Shown here: positions 1 through 7,659 of the stretch, in pieces
How the letters are laid out: the number at the start of each line of letters is the position of its first letter
How positions within the stretch are numbered: the first letter of the stretch is position 1
The notes under the pieces: generated by a model
Seen by the model: the letters and a program-made list of their open reading frames with translations, nothing else
What the model was told of the DNA's origin: nothing
Database searches by the model: none
Assembly: GCA_964473155.1 (NCBI GenBank)
Contig: CAYYNT010000043.1
Location: 1 to 38,825 of the forward strand
Direction: 5' to 3'
DNA from: JAJFUG01 sp964473155
Lineage (GTDB): Bacteria > Gemmatimonadota > Glassbacteria > GWA2-58-10
DNA length: 38,825 nucleotides
Translations under genes and position numbers: made by a program

Positions 1-43
1 GTTATCCGTGCTATCCCTTTTTCATCTGTGCCATCCGTGATTC
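1..43 (-). repeat. Dispersed-type noncoding repeat (CACGGAT/CACAGAT words)
   Basis: On the minus strand this stretch contains CACGGAT twice and CACAGAT once at short spacing, with no reading frame. Degenerate words of this kind occur as dispersed intergenic filler in several bacterial genomes, as I recall. It lies downstream of the metF-type gene and runs off the window edge, so its full length is unknown. Origin and function are not known. Confidence 0.4.
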
Positions 44-55
44 AGGCATATAGAT

Positions 56-85
56 GTAGGGGGCGGTTCATGAACCGCTCCCTAC
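56..85. repeat. GTAGGGG-type palindrome, copy 1
   Basis: This is a 30-base inverted repeat with 15-base arms: GTAGGGGGCGGTTCA against TGAACCGCTCCCTAC. The single mismatch would be a G-U wobble in RNA. It lies 35 bases past the stop codon of the minus-strand metF-type gene. No U-tract follows on the minus strand, so it is not a canonical terminator. It shares its outer bases with the palindromes at 10067, 32870 and 34258. Confidence 0.75.
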
Positions 86-91
86 GGTTTT

Positions 92-119
92 TCTTCGTGC
101 CCCCCGTGTCCTTCGTGGA
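92..119 (-). repeat. Dispersed-type noncoding repeat (CACGAAG/CACGG words)
   Basis: On the minus strand, directly after the metF-type stop codon, the sequence repeats CACGAAG, GACACGG and GGCACGAAG-like words. This is a second degenerate repeat type, different from the one at 1-43. It carries no coding signal. Confidence 0.4.
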
Positions 120-1664
120 TCATTCTTTCTTTTCCTCTTTCCCCACCCGCGCGTGGTCCCGTCCCAGGTAGTAATTCATCCACGAGGATTTATCCTTGAG
201 CGCGGCGTTGCGGTAAACCGGCTCGGAGGCGCGCACCTTGTCCAGGGTTTTATCCTTGTCCATGCGCTTTACCACCTTATACCAGAAACATTTGCGGTCC
301 TTGCGCTCGCAGATGCCGTCGAACGAGCCGCCGCAGGGGCCGTTGCGCATGCCTTTCGGGCAGCCCTCCTCAGGACAGAGGAACGCCAACTCGGCCAGGG
401 AGCAGTCGCCGCAGCCCTGGCAGTTGTTGAACAGCCACTTGACCCCCCGCTCCATCTTCTCGAACACCAGCGCCGCGTTTTCGCTTCTGTCCACGCACGA
501 GCAGGCCCCGCGCGCCAGGCGGAACCCGGTGGCATCCGGCTCGAAAAACTCCCTGTGCACCAGTTTCATCAATCCGTAATTGAGGCCGGATAATCCGCCC
601 GGCTCTTTGTCAGCCGACTGATCGGGCGTATCGCTGCTCAGGCCGGTGGACGGGTCTCCCTGGAAGAAAAAGAACTCGCCCGCCTGCGGGTACTGTATCT
701 CGCGGGCCGCCTCGCGCCACTGGCCTGTCATCTGCTCGCTCTGGTCTATCACCGCGCAGACATCCCGGAATGACAGCCCGTACCCGCCGATATGCGCCCC
801 GCGGTAGCCCAGCCCCTTGAGCGTGGCCACCTGTTTCGCCGCGAACTCGAGGAACGCGGCCTTGCCCTTGTCGGAATCAGCGGCGCGGCGGTTCACCCAT
901 TCGAGCATGGCCGGGGTGACCACGCAGCCGGGGACCTGGTTCTCGCTCATGATCCGCGAGACAATCCGGTGCGGGACATAGACGTTGCCGAGCACCGGGA
1001 CATCCAGGCCGCGCAGGCGCATGTAGCGCAGAAGCTCATCGAACTTGCGCATGTCGTAGCCAAGCTGGGTGATTATGAACCGCGCGCCGTTGCGGACTTT
1101 CTTTTCCAGCTTGATATACTGGCCCAACAGTTCGGCGCGGTGTCTCTTGAACGGAGACACGCTGGCCCCGATGAAGAAATCGGTGGGGTCCAGGGCCTGG
1201 AACTTGCCCGGACGGATTTCCACTTCCAAGCCCTGGTTCATGTCTTCTAACATCCGCACGAGGCCCACGGAGTCCAGGTCGAACGAGGGCTTGGCCACGC
1301 CGTGGAACCCGTCCACCGGGTAATCTCCGGTCAGGGCCAGCACGTTCTGCACGCCCATGCGGTTAAGCTGGAAGGCCCGGCTTTCCAGGCCGTTGCGGTT
1401 GTTGTCCTTGCAGGTGAGGTGCACCAGGGGGCTCATCCCCCGGAACAGGACATCCATGCCCAGCACGTCCGGGGACAGGCGCGGGTTGCCGCCGGGGTTG
1501 TCGGTCAGGCTTAGCGCGTCGATCTTGCCGTAGGCCACCGCCGCCTCGGTGAAAGCGATCAGCTCGCTGAAATCCTTTCGCATCAGTCCGCGTGTGGGCA
1601 CCAGCTCCACTGAGATCACAAAATTGCCAGCCTCGGTCAGACGGGTCTTGAACCTGTTCTCCAT
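120..1664 (-). CDS. metF: Methylenetetrahydrofolate reductase with MetV-type C-terminal domain
   Basis: The 514-residue protein should reduce 5,10-methylene-THF to 5-methyl-THF in one-carbon metabolism, in the cytoplasm. Residues 1 to about 310 form the MetF TIM barrel, with VELVPTRG near the N-terminus, LTCKDNNRNGL and LALTGDYP. A Cys-rich module follows, with cysteines from C388 to C459 (CSCVD, NNCQGCGDC, CPEEGCPKGMRNGPCGG). It resembles the MTHFR C-terminal (MetV) domain of acetogens and related anaerobes, which binds metal or Fe-S and links the enzyme to other electron donors. E. coli MetF, at about 300 residues, lacks this module. The ATG at 1664 follows GAGGG by 5 bases. The gene is divergent from the PHP gene. 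NADH as donor is not assured given the extra domain. Confidence 0.9.
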   Translation of the reverse strand: MENRFKTRLTEAGNFVISVELVPTRGLMRKDFSELIAFTEAAVAYGKIDALSLTDNPGGNPRLSPDVLGMDVLFRGMSPLVHLTCKDNNRNGLESRAFQLNRMGVQNVLALTGDYPVDGFHGVAKPSFDLDSVGLVRMLEDMNQGLEVEIRPGKFQALDPTDFFIGASVSPFKRHRAELLGQYIKLEKKVRNGARFIITQLGYDMRKFDELLRYMRLRGLDVPVLGNVYVPHRIVSRIMSENQVPGCVVTPAMLEWVNRRAADSDKGKAAFLEFAAKQVATLKGLGYRGAHIGGYGLSFRDVCAVIDQSEQMTGQWREAAREIQYPQAGEFFFFQGDPSTGLSSDTPDQSADKEPGGLSGLNYGLMKLVHREFFEPDATGFRLARGACSCVDRSENAALVFEKMERGVKWLFNNCQGCGDCSLAELAFLCPEEGCPKGMRNGPCGGSFDGICERKDRKCFWYKVVKRMDKDKTLDKVRASEPVYRNAALKDKSSWMNYYLGRDHARVGKEEKKE

Positions 1665-1777
1665 TGCGCCCTCAAGGTGGAGTGTCCACTTAGCGGAAAG
1701 CCATCGGACAAAGAAACTCGGTTTGCCGCCGGTTTGTTACAGGACGTGCCTCTGGCGGCAATCGGGATTGCGTGTCG

Positions 1778-1806
1778 TTGACACTGCCGCAGCGAAAAAT
1801 TATAAT
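1778..1806 (+). promoter_or_regulatory. Consensus sigma-70 promoter for the PHP gene
   Basis: TTGACA (1778-1783), a 17-base spacer and TATAAT (1801-1806) match both hexamers perfectly at ideal spacing. Transcription would start near 1813, about 60 bases before the ATG at 1874. This also argues against an in-frame upstream ATG at 1772, which lies ahead of the promoter. Confidence 0.8.
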
Positions 1807-1873
1807 AACAGAGCCGCAAGGAATTATCAACCGGCAGCGGGATAACAGACAACGGAAGGGAGCAGGGAAGCGG

Positions 1874-2773
1874 ATGACAAGATTCGAGAGGCCGGCATAT
1901 CCCTGTGATCTTCACGTGCACACCATGGCCTCCGATGGAGGTTATCTGCCCGAGATACTGGCTTTCAGCGCCTGCGTGCGCGGCATGAAAGCCATCGCGG
2001 TCACCGACCACGACACCGTGGCCTCGGTGGCCGACACTGTCCACGCTGGCGAGCTGATGGGCCTGCGGGTTGTCCCGGCTGTGGAACTGACCACACGCGA
2101 ACGTTACCATATCCTGGGTTATTATATAAGCGGCGATGACAATCCACTGACCGGGTACCTTCAGAACCTGCGCGAGCTATCCTGGCGTTTCATGGCCGGA
2201 GTGCTGGAGGAACTGCGCGGGCGCGGCCTGGATATCTCCGAGGCGGAGCTCGCCGGACGCACCGGCCGTGGCATCCCGAACATGAGCCACCTGATCGACG
2301 TGCTGTACGTGCGCGGCGAGATAAGCTCCTATGCCTGGGATGGCCCGGAAATTCTGGAGCTGTTAGGAGGAGACCCGGATTACATGGTAAATTATTTCCG
2401 CCGTTTCTCCGCCACCGGACCTTTCACAGACGCCGCCGGGGCGATAGATTTGATCCACTCCGCCCAGGGCGTGGCGGTCTGGGCGCACCCGATGCGCGCC
2501 GAACCGGCTGAGATCATACGCCTGAAAGAGGCCGGGCTGGATGGCCTGGAAGTGGTCACCCCCAAGCACGATCCGCAGGTCCGGGAGTATCTGAACGCCA
2601 TGTGCCAGGAGTTCGGGCTGTTAGCCACCGGAGGCACGGACTACCACGGACGGCATTTCGATTCAATCGAGCGGGGACGGCAGATCGGTCACTGCGGAGT
2701 GAGTGAGCAGGCCCTCGACCGTATCGAGAGCGCCGCCCGAGCAAGACGCAACGCAGCCCCTGAAAGGAGCTGA
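1874..2773 (+). CDS. PHP-domain phosphoesterase
   Basis: The protein has 299 residues when started at the ATG at 1874, which follows GGGAAG and makes it begin just before the first PHP motif. The metal-binding motifs are all visible: DLHVHTMASDG, AVTDHDT, a mid-domain AHPMRAE and a C-terminal GGTDYHG. The family includes the RNase AM / 5'-3' exonuclease and nucleotide-phosphoesterase branch (YciV type), which hydrolyses phosphoesters with a trinuclear metal centre in the cytoplasm. The insert after the second motif is also typical of that branch. The exact substrate cannot be read from the sequence. The next gene starts 3 bases downstream, so the two are co-transcribed. Confidence 0.8.
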   Translation: MTRFERPAYPCDLHVHTMASDGGYLPEILAFSACVRGMKAIAVTDHDTVASVADTVHAGELMGLRVVPAVELTTRERYHILGYYISGDDNPLTGYLQNLRELSWRFMAGVLEELRGRGLDISEAELAGRTGRGIPNMSHLIDVLYVRGEISSYAWDGPEILELLGGDPDYMVNYFRRFSATGPFTDAAGAIDLIHSAQGVAVWAHPMRAEPAEIIRLKEAGLDGLEVVTPKHDPQVREYLNAMCQEFGLLATGGTDYHGRHFDSIERGRQIGHCGVSEQALDRIESAARARRNAAPERS

Positions 2774-2776
2774 GGC

Positions 2777-3754
2777 TTGACCGCAAACCTTACCCCCCAG
2801 TATCTCGAAGCTGAAAAAGCCTTCAAGGAAGCCACGGCCGACGAGGAGCGCATCCGCTGGCTGGAGGAAATGCTGCGCCTGATCCCCAAGCACAAGGGGA
2901 CCGAGCACATGCAGGCCGACCTCAAGACGAGGCTTTCCAGGCTGAAACAGCAGCATGAGGATGCGGCCTCGCGGGCAAAAAAAACGCACTCCTGGAAGAT
3001 CAGGAAAGAGGGGGCGGGCCAGATCGCGCTGGCCGGAGCGCCGAACATCGGTAAGAGCCGTCTGGTGGCCGGACTGACCAACGCCACGCCCGAGGTGGCC
3101 GATTACCCGTTCACCACCCGCGCACCCCAGGCCGCGATGATGCCGTATCAGGACGTGAAAATCCAGTTGATCGACCTTCCGCCGCTGTCCGATGAATACG
3201 AGGAGCACTGGGTGCTCGACCTTCTCAAGGCCGCGGACGCCGTTCTGATCTGCCTGGACCTGGCGGGCGATCCGCTGAGTCAATTGGACTGGTGCATTCG
3301 GCACATGGCGGAGAAAAAACTCGAACCGGCCACGAGCGGGCAGGCTGACATGCAGGTCATATTAAGGCCCATGCTGGCTGCGGGCTTGCGTCTCGATCTT
3401 CCTGAGGCGCGGGAAAACCTGGAGATACTGCGCGAACTTGATGAAAGCGGCCTGCCGTTCTTTCCGTTGAGCATCGAAACCGGCGAGGGCGTCGAGGAAC
3501 TGCGGCGGGCGTTGTTCGATATCCTGAATGTCATCCGGGTCTACCCGAAAGCCCCCGGCGGCAAGCCGGACATGAATGAGCCGTTCGTTCTGTCCGCAGG
3601 CTGCACTGTGCTGGAGTTCGCCGAGACAGTGCACAAGGATATCGCCCGGAACCTCAAATATGCCCGTATCTGGCGCACTGGCAAGCCGGATGGCCAGATG
3701 GTGAACCGCGAGGAACCCCTGGAAGACCGGGATATTCTGGAACTGCATACATGA
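2777..3754 (+). CDS. TGS-domain GTPase (DRG/Obg-like), G4 motif degenerate
   Basis: The protein has 325 residues and starts at a TTG (2777) preceded by AAAGGAG. A helical N-terminal region of about 80 residues leads to a P-loop, GAPNIGKS (87-94). A DLPP switch II motif and a C-terminal TGS domain follow, with KPDMNEPFVLSAGCTVLEFA and a final EDRDILELHT. The family is DRG-like and probably acts on ribosomes or translation. The usual NKxD guanine-specificity motif is not evident. The aligned stretch reads LAAGLRLDLPE, so nucleotide specificity may be altered. The gene sits 3 bases after the PHP gene and 13 bases before the racemase gene, in one transcription unit. Confidence 0.8.
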   Translation: MTANLTPQYLEAEKAFKEATADEERIRWLEEMLRLIPKHKGTEHMQADLKTRLSRLKQQHEDAASRAKKTHSWKIRKEGAGQIALAGAPNIGKSRLVAGLTNATPEVADYPFTTRAPQAAMMPYQDVKIQLIDLPPLSDEYEEHWVLDLLKAADAVLICLDLAGDPLSQLDWCIRHMAEKKLEPATSGQADMQVILRPMLAAGLRLDLPEARENLEILRELDESGLPFFPLSIETGEGVEELRRALFDILNVIRVYPKAPGGKPDMNEPFVLSAGCTVLEFAETVHKDIARNLKYARIWRTGKPDGQMVNREEPLEDRDILELHT

Positions 3755-3767
3755 GAAAGAATCCTGC

Positions 3768-4547
3768 ATGACGCTGGAGAGAAAAATAATCGGCATAGTG
3801 GGTGGAGTAGGGCCGTACGCCGGGCTGGACCTCAACCGCAAGGTGTTCGACAGCACAGTCACCGACGGCTCCGATCAGGACCACCTGGAGGTGATACTGT
3901 TTTCCGCCGGAAGCCGCATACCGGACCGCACCGGCTATCTGTTAGGGCAGGAAAAAGTCAACCCCGCGGAGGGATTGTTCCAGGCCTGCCGTGCGCTGGC
4001 GGAAGCGGGGGCGGGCGTGGCCGCTGTCGCCTGCAACACCGCCCACGCCGCGGCGATAATGGAGCCACTCAGGGAGAAACTTAAAAAGGAAGGCCTGTCC
4101 CTGGAACTGGTGGACATGATCGAGGCCACCGGAGAGTATGTGCGGGGCAGGTTCGGTCCCGGAGCGCGGGTGGGACTGCTGGCCACCGAGGGCACGATCC
4201 GCTGCCGGGTGTACGAGCGCCTTCTTGACGGGCCTGGAGCGGTGCGGAGCCTTGTCATTCCGGATGAGGAAATGATCCTGCGGGTGCACCGGGCGATATA
4301 CGACCGCGAATGGGGAATCAAGGCCTGCTCCAACCCGGTGAGCGAAAAAGCGGCGGGGGAATGCCGCGCCGCCGCGGAGCATCTGGCGGATAAAGGGGCC
4401 GCCGCCGTAATACTCGGCTGCACGGAACTGCCGCTGGCCCTGCCCGGCCGTTTTCTCGGCTCCATGGAGTTGATCGACCCGACATTGATAACCGCCCGCG
4501 CTCTGGTAAAGAAAGCAGCCCCGGAGAAATTGCGTCCTCTCGAATAA
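3768..4547 (+). CDS. Aspartate/glutamate racemase family protein
   Basis: The 259-residue protein has the two Cys motifs of cofactor-independent racemases: ACNTAH (C89) and ILGCTELPL (C218). The N-terminus IIGIVGGVGPYAGLDL fits the Asp/Glu/hydantoin racemase fold. The two cysteines act as the acid/base pair that inverts the alpha carbon, probably of aspartate or glutamate. Dedicated MurI proteins are of similar size, but the N-terminal GGVGPYA resembles the broad-specificity racemase branch more than MurI. It is the third gene of the plus-strand unit and starts at an ATG 13 bases after the GTPase stop. No murI or dap gene is adjacent, so a link to peptidoglycan is only inference. Confidence 0.82.
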   Translation: MTLERKIIGIVGGVGPYAGLDLNRKVFDSTVTDGSDQDHLEVILFSAGSRIPDRTGYLLGQEKVNPAEGLFQACRALAEAGAGVAAVACNTAHAAAIMEPLREKLKKEGLSLELVDMIEATGEYVRGRFGPGARVGLLATEGTIRCRVYERLLDGPGAVRSLVIPDEEMILRVHRAIYDREWGIKACSNPVSEKAAGECRAAAEHLADKGAAAVILGCTELPLALPGRFLGSMELIDPTLITARALVKKAAPEKLRPLE

Positions 4548-4657
4548 ACTGTCCAGTGCGCTTGCAGCTTGCGTTTTAATCTCCCGCCCCGTATCTTGGA
4601 CAGGAATTAACTCTTATCTTTTCAGCCGGTTACGTCCACAACCGGAGGTCCGGGACA

Positions 4658-5518
4658 ATGGATAAAGGCGTTGAAGTCAGAAAGCCTGCAGTGGCCGGAA
4701 TGTTCTATCCTGCCGACCCTGAAACCTTACGGAAAGAGATAGAAACCTGTCTGGAACGTGTGGAACTGGACCGTACGGCGCTGGACATCCTCGGCCTGGT
4801 GGCCCCGCATGCGGGATACATGTATTCAGCTCAGGTGGCGGCTTATGCATACCGCCAGGTGCGCGGCCGGCATTATGACACTGTGGTCGTGATCTCACCC
4901 AGTCATCGCGAGGCTTTTGGCTACAGCAGCGTTTTCGGCGGGCATTCCTATCTCACGCCGCTGGGCGAGGTAATGGTTGACATCGAGACTGTGTCGGCGA
5001 TTGAGGCCTCGGGTTCACGACTGGTGCGTGTTGGTCCTGCAGGGCATATGGGCGGGGAGCACGCCCTGGAAGTGCAGCTCCCGTTCCTGCAGGTCGCGCT
5101 CGATGGACCGTTCGGCCTCGTGCCGGTGGTGATGGGCTCGCAGGATCAGGACTCCTGCCAGTGCCTGGCCGGTGCGCTGGTTACGGCGCTGGCTGGAAAG
5201 TGCGCCCTGATTGTCGCCAGCACGGACCTGTCACATTACCACAGCCAGAAGCAGGCGGAATGCCTGGACCTCAAGGTTGTCGAGCGTATCGATGCTTTCG
5301 ATCCGGATGGCCTGTTCAACGATATTCTGTGCCACAAGGCCGAGGCCTGCGGGATCGGTCCGGTGGTCGCGGCGATGATCGCCTGCCACGGCCTGGGGGC
5401 CGACTCGGGTGAGGACCTGAGCTACGCCACAAGCGGCGAGCGCAGCGGGGATTTCAGCCATGTGGTGGGTTATACAGCCGGGATATTTTTCCGCAAAGCC
5501 CTGACTTCAGAGGGCTGA
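4658..5518 (+). CDS. AmmeMemoRadiSam system protein B (Memo family), no signal peptide
   Basis: The 286-residue Memo protein has all five putative metal ligands of the MEMO1 family at matching positions: H51 (PHAGYMYS), H83 (SPSHREAF), D190 and H193 (STDLSHYH) and C231 (EACGIGP). The fold is related to class III extradiol dioxygenases. The biochemical role of AmmeMemoRadiSam is unsettled. The N-terminus is hydrophilic, so the protein should be cytoplasmic, unlike the second Memo copy at 7656. The ATG at 4658 follows ACCGGAGGT at 9 bases. The gap of 110 bases upstream shows no convincing promoter. The DUF362 gene begins 2 bases after the stop. Confidence 0.9.
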   Translation: MDKGVEVRKPAVAGMFYPADPETLRKEIETCLERVELDRTALDILGLVAPHAGYMYSAQVAAYAYRQVRGRHYDTVVVISPSHREAFGYSSVFGGHSYLTPLGEVMVDIETVSAIEASGSRLVRVGPAGHMGGEHALEVQLPFLQVALDGPFGLVPVVMGSQDQDSCQCLAGALVTALAGKCALIVASTDLSHYHSQKQAECLDLKVVERIDAFDPDGLFNDILCHKAEACGIGPVVAAMIACHGLGADSGEDLSYATSGERSGDFSHVVGYTAGIFFRKALTSEG

Positions 5519-5520
5519 AC

Positions 5521-6504
5521 ATGGACAGACGGCGTTTTATCCTGGCCGGGTCGCTGGTGCTGACCGCCGGTTTAAAAAGCGGGACGGCGAGGGCATTCCC
5601 GCCGGACAGCACGTCTCTGCGCGGGCGGGTGGTGACAGTGCGGGACAAGGCCTGGAATACGGTCGGCCGCGCCCCGGATGAGAAGACAGCCGATGGGATG
5701 ATCGAGCGCGCCGTGCGGGAATTGAGCGGCGCCGGTACGCTCAAGGAGTCCTGGAACTCGTTCCTCGGACGGGCCGGAGTGGTGGGGCTAAAGCCGAACT
5801 GCCTTGCCGGGCAGGGTGTGTGCAGCTCGCCGCAGTTCGTGCATGCCCTGGCGAAACAACTGCTCGACTGCCTGCCCTCGATACAGAAAGTCGTAATCTG
5901 GGAGCGCTCGGACCGGGAACTCAGACGGGCCGGATTCGAGATCGTCAAGAAAGGCAGGCTGCAATGCCTGGGAAACGACAGCGCAGGCTACAGTCCTGAA
6001 TTGATTATTCAAGGATCGGTGGGCAGTCTTTTCTCACGCACGGTCACTGAGACATGCGATGCGCTGATCAACCTCCCGGTGCTTAAAGACCACGGGATAG
6101 TGGGATTGTCCGCCGGTATGAAAAATTACTACGGCGCAGTCAACAATCCTAACAAGTACCATCCCAACCGAGGCGACCCTTACGTGGCGGACCTGAACAA
6201 TGCCCCGCCGATCCGTGAAAAGAACGTGCTGACAATCTGCGAGGCTTTTACGGCGCAGTATGAGGGCGGCCCGGCCTACCGTCCTGACTGGAGCTGGCCC
6301 GCCGGAACTGTACTGGCCTCCGCCGATCCGGTGGCCCTGGACCGTGTCTGCTGGCGGGTGATCGAGGAGAAACGCAAGGCCGCCGGGATGCCCCGCCTGG
6401 CTGCCGCCGAACGTGAGCCGACATATATCCTGACCGCTGGTGATAAGGACCATGACCTGGGTGAAAGCGACCTGAAAAAAATCCGTGAGACGGTGCTGGT
6501 ATGA
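5521..6504 (+). CDS. DUF362 protein with twin-arginine signal
   Basis: The 327-residue protein opens with MDRRRFILAGSLVLTAG and an Ala-rich cleavage region (ARA), which looks like a Tat signal. The body shows DUF362 features: VGLKPNC, INLPVLKDHGIVGLSAGMKN and a C-terminal LASADPVALDRVCW. DUF362 domains are often fused to ferredoxin domains, but no CxxCxxC cluster is present here. Function is unknown. Tat export implies it folds, possibly with a cofactor, before crossing the membrane. It lies 2 bases after the Memo gene and 24 bases before the radical SAM gene, so it is probably part of the same system. Confidence 0.82.
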   Translation: MDRRRFILAGSLVLTAGLKSGTARAFPPDSTSLRGRVVTVRDKAWNTVGRAPDEKTADGMIERAVRELSGAGTLKESWNSFLGRAGVVGLKPNCLAGQGVCSSPQFVHALAKQLLDCLPSIQKVVIWERSDRELRRAGFEIVKKGRLQCLGNDSAGYSPELIIQGSVGSLFSRTVTETCDALINLPVLKDHGIVGLSAGMKNYYGAVNNPNKYHPNRGDPYVADLNNAPPIREKNVLTICEAFTAQYEGGPAYRPDWSWPAGTVLASADPVALDRVCWRVIEEKRKAAGMPRLAAAEREPTYILTAGDKDHDLGESDLKKIRETVLV

Positions 6505-6528
6505 GCGGCGCTGTCCAGGAGAAATAAG

Positions 6529-7659
6529 ATGCGGATTGGCCGTAGAGAATTCCTTTATTCGTGCGGCGGATGTCTGGCGGCCGTGGCCGGAGCCGGATTG
6601 ATCAGCCCGTTGCGGGCGTCCCTGGACCGGACGCCGGGAGAGGATATCCCGGACCATGAGGCCCAGTTCTGGGAGCCGCGGGAGAGCCTGCGTGTCCAGT
6701 GCACCCTGTGCCCGCGCGAGTGCCGGGTGGATGACCTGGAGCGCGGCTACTGCGGGGTGCGGGAGAACAAGGGCGGCAAGTACGTGACCCGAGTCTACGG
6801 CGCTGCTTGCGCGGTGAACGTGGACCCGATAGAAAAAAAGCCCTTCTTTCATTTTCTACCCGGAACGAAAGCTTTCTCTCTGGCAACAGCCGGCTGCAAC
6901 ATCGACTGCGCTTTCTGCCAGAACTGGGAGATCAGCCAGACCCGGCCCGAGCAGGTGGACGTTTATCATCTGCCGCCCCGTGAGACAGCCTCGGCGGCCA
7001 TGCAGTCCGGTAGCCGTTCCGTGGCTTTCACTTACACCGAGCCGGTGGTTTTCTACGAGTACATGTACGACACCGCACTGGCCGCCCGGGAGCGCGGCCT
7101 GCGCGCGGTGATGGTCTCCAACGGATACATTCAGGAGAAGCCGCTGACCAGGCTGTGCGGCGCGCTGGATGCGATCAAGGTGGACCTCAAGTCCTTCCGT
7201 GAAAAATATTATAAGGAGGTTTGCGCCGGGGAACTGGCGCCGGTGCTCGATGCGTTGAAAACGATCCACGGCAGCGGAACCTGGCTGGAGATAGTCTATC
7301 TGATGGTCCCGACGCTGAACGACTCCGCGGCTGAGATTACGGAGTTATGCGGCTGGGTCCGGGAGAATCTGGGGCCGGATGTCCCGCTGCATTTCACCCG
7401 TTTCCACCCGATGTACCGTCTGACCCGGCTTCCCTCCACTCCCGCAGCGTCACTTGAGCGTGCCCTGAAAATCGGCCGGGAGGCGGGGCTGCATTACGTG
7501 TATCTGGGCAACCTGCCCGGCCACCCCTCGGAATCCACCCTGTGCCCGTCCTGCGGCGCTGTCGTGGTCCGCCGGGTGGGTTATGCGGTTCTGGAGACAG
7601 CGATCGAGGACGACAGGTGCAAAGCCTGCGGTAAACCAGTTGCCGGAGTATGGACATGA
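6529..7659 (+). CDS. amrS: AmmeMemoRadiSam system radical SAM enzyme, with Tat-like N-terminus
   Basis: The 376-residue radical SAM protein has its CxxxCxxC cluster at C123, C127 and C130 (GCNIDCAFCQNW). It is flanked by a Cys-rich N-terminal module (CTLCPRECRVDD ... GYCGVREN) and a C-terminal zinc-ribbon-like pair (LCPSCG ... CKACG), as in the AmmeMemoRadiSam radical SAM family. The product and substrate are unknown. The first 30 residues read as a Tat signal: GRREFLYSCGG, then a hydrophobic Ala/Gly-rich stretch. That is odd because S-adenosylmethionine is cytoplasmic. The ATG at 6529 follows AGGAG. The stop overlaps the ATG of the Memo-AMMECR1 gene by 4 bases. Confidence 0.9.
   Translation: MRIGRREFLYSCGGCLAAVAGAGLISPLRASLDRTPGEDIPDHEAQFWEPRESLRVQCTLCPRECRVDDLERGYCGVRENKGGKYVTRVYGAACAVNVDPIEKKPFFHFLPGTKAFSLATAGCNIDCAFCQNWEISQTRPEQVDVYHLPPRETASAAMQSGSRSVAFTYTEPVVFYEYMYDTALAARERGLRAVMVSNGYIQEKPLTRLCGALDAIKVDLKSFREKYYKEVCAGELAPVLDALKTIHGSGTWLEIVYLMVPTLNDSAAEITELCGWVRENLGPDVPLHFTRFHPMYRLTRLPSTPAASLERALKIGREAGLHYVYLGNLPGHPSESTLCPSCGAVVVRRVGYAVLETAIEDDRCKACGKPVAGVWT

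Noticed and set aside
1772..1873. Upstream start of the PHP protein at 1772
   Set aside because: It lies before the perfect promoter, so it would not be on the transcript. The start at 1874 has its own ribosome site and fits the domain.
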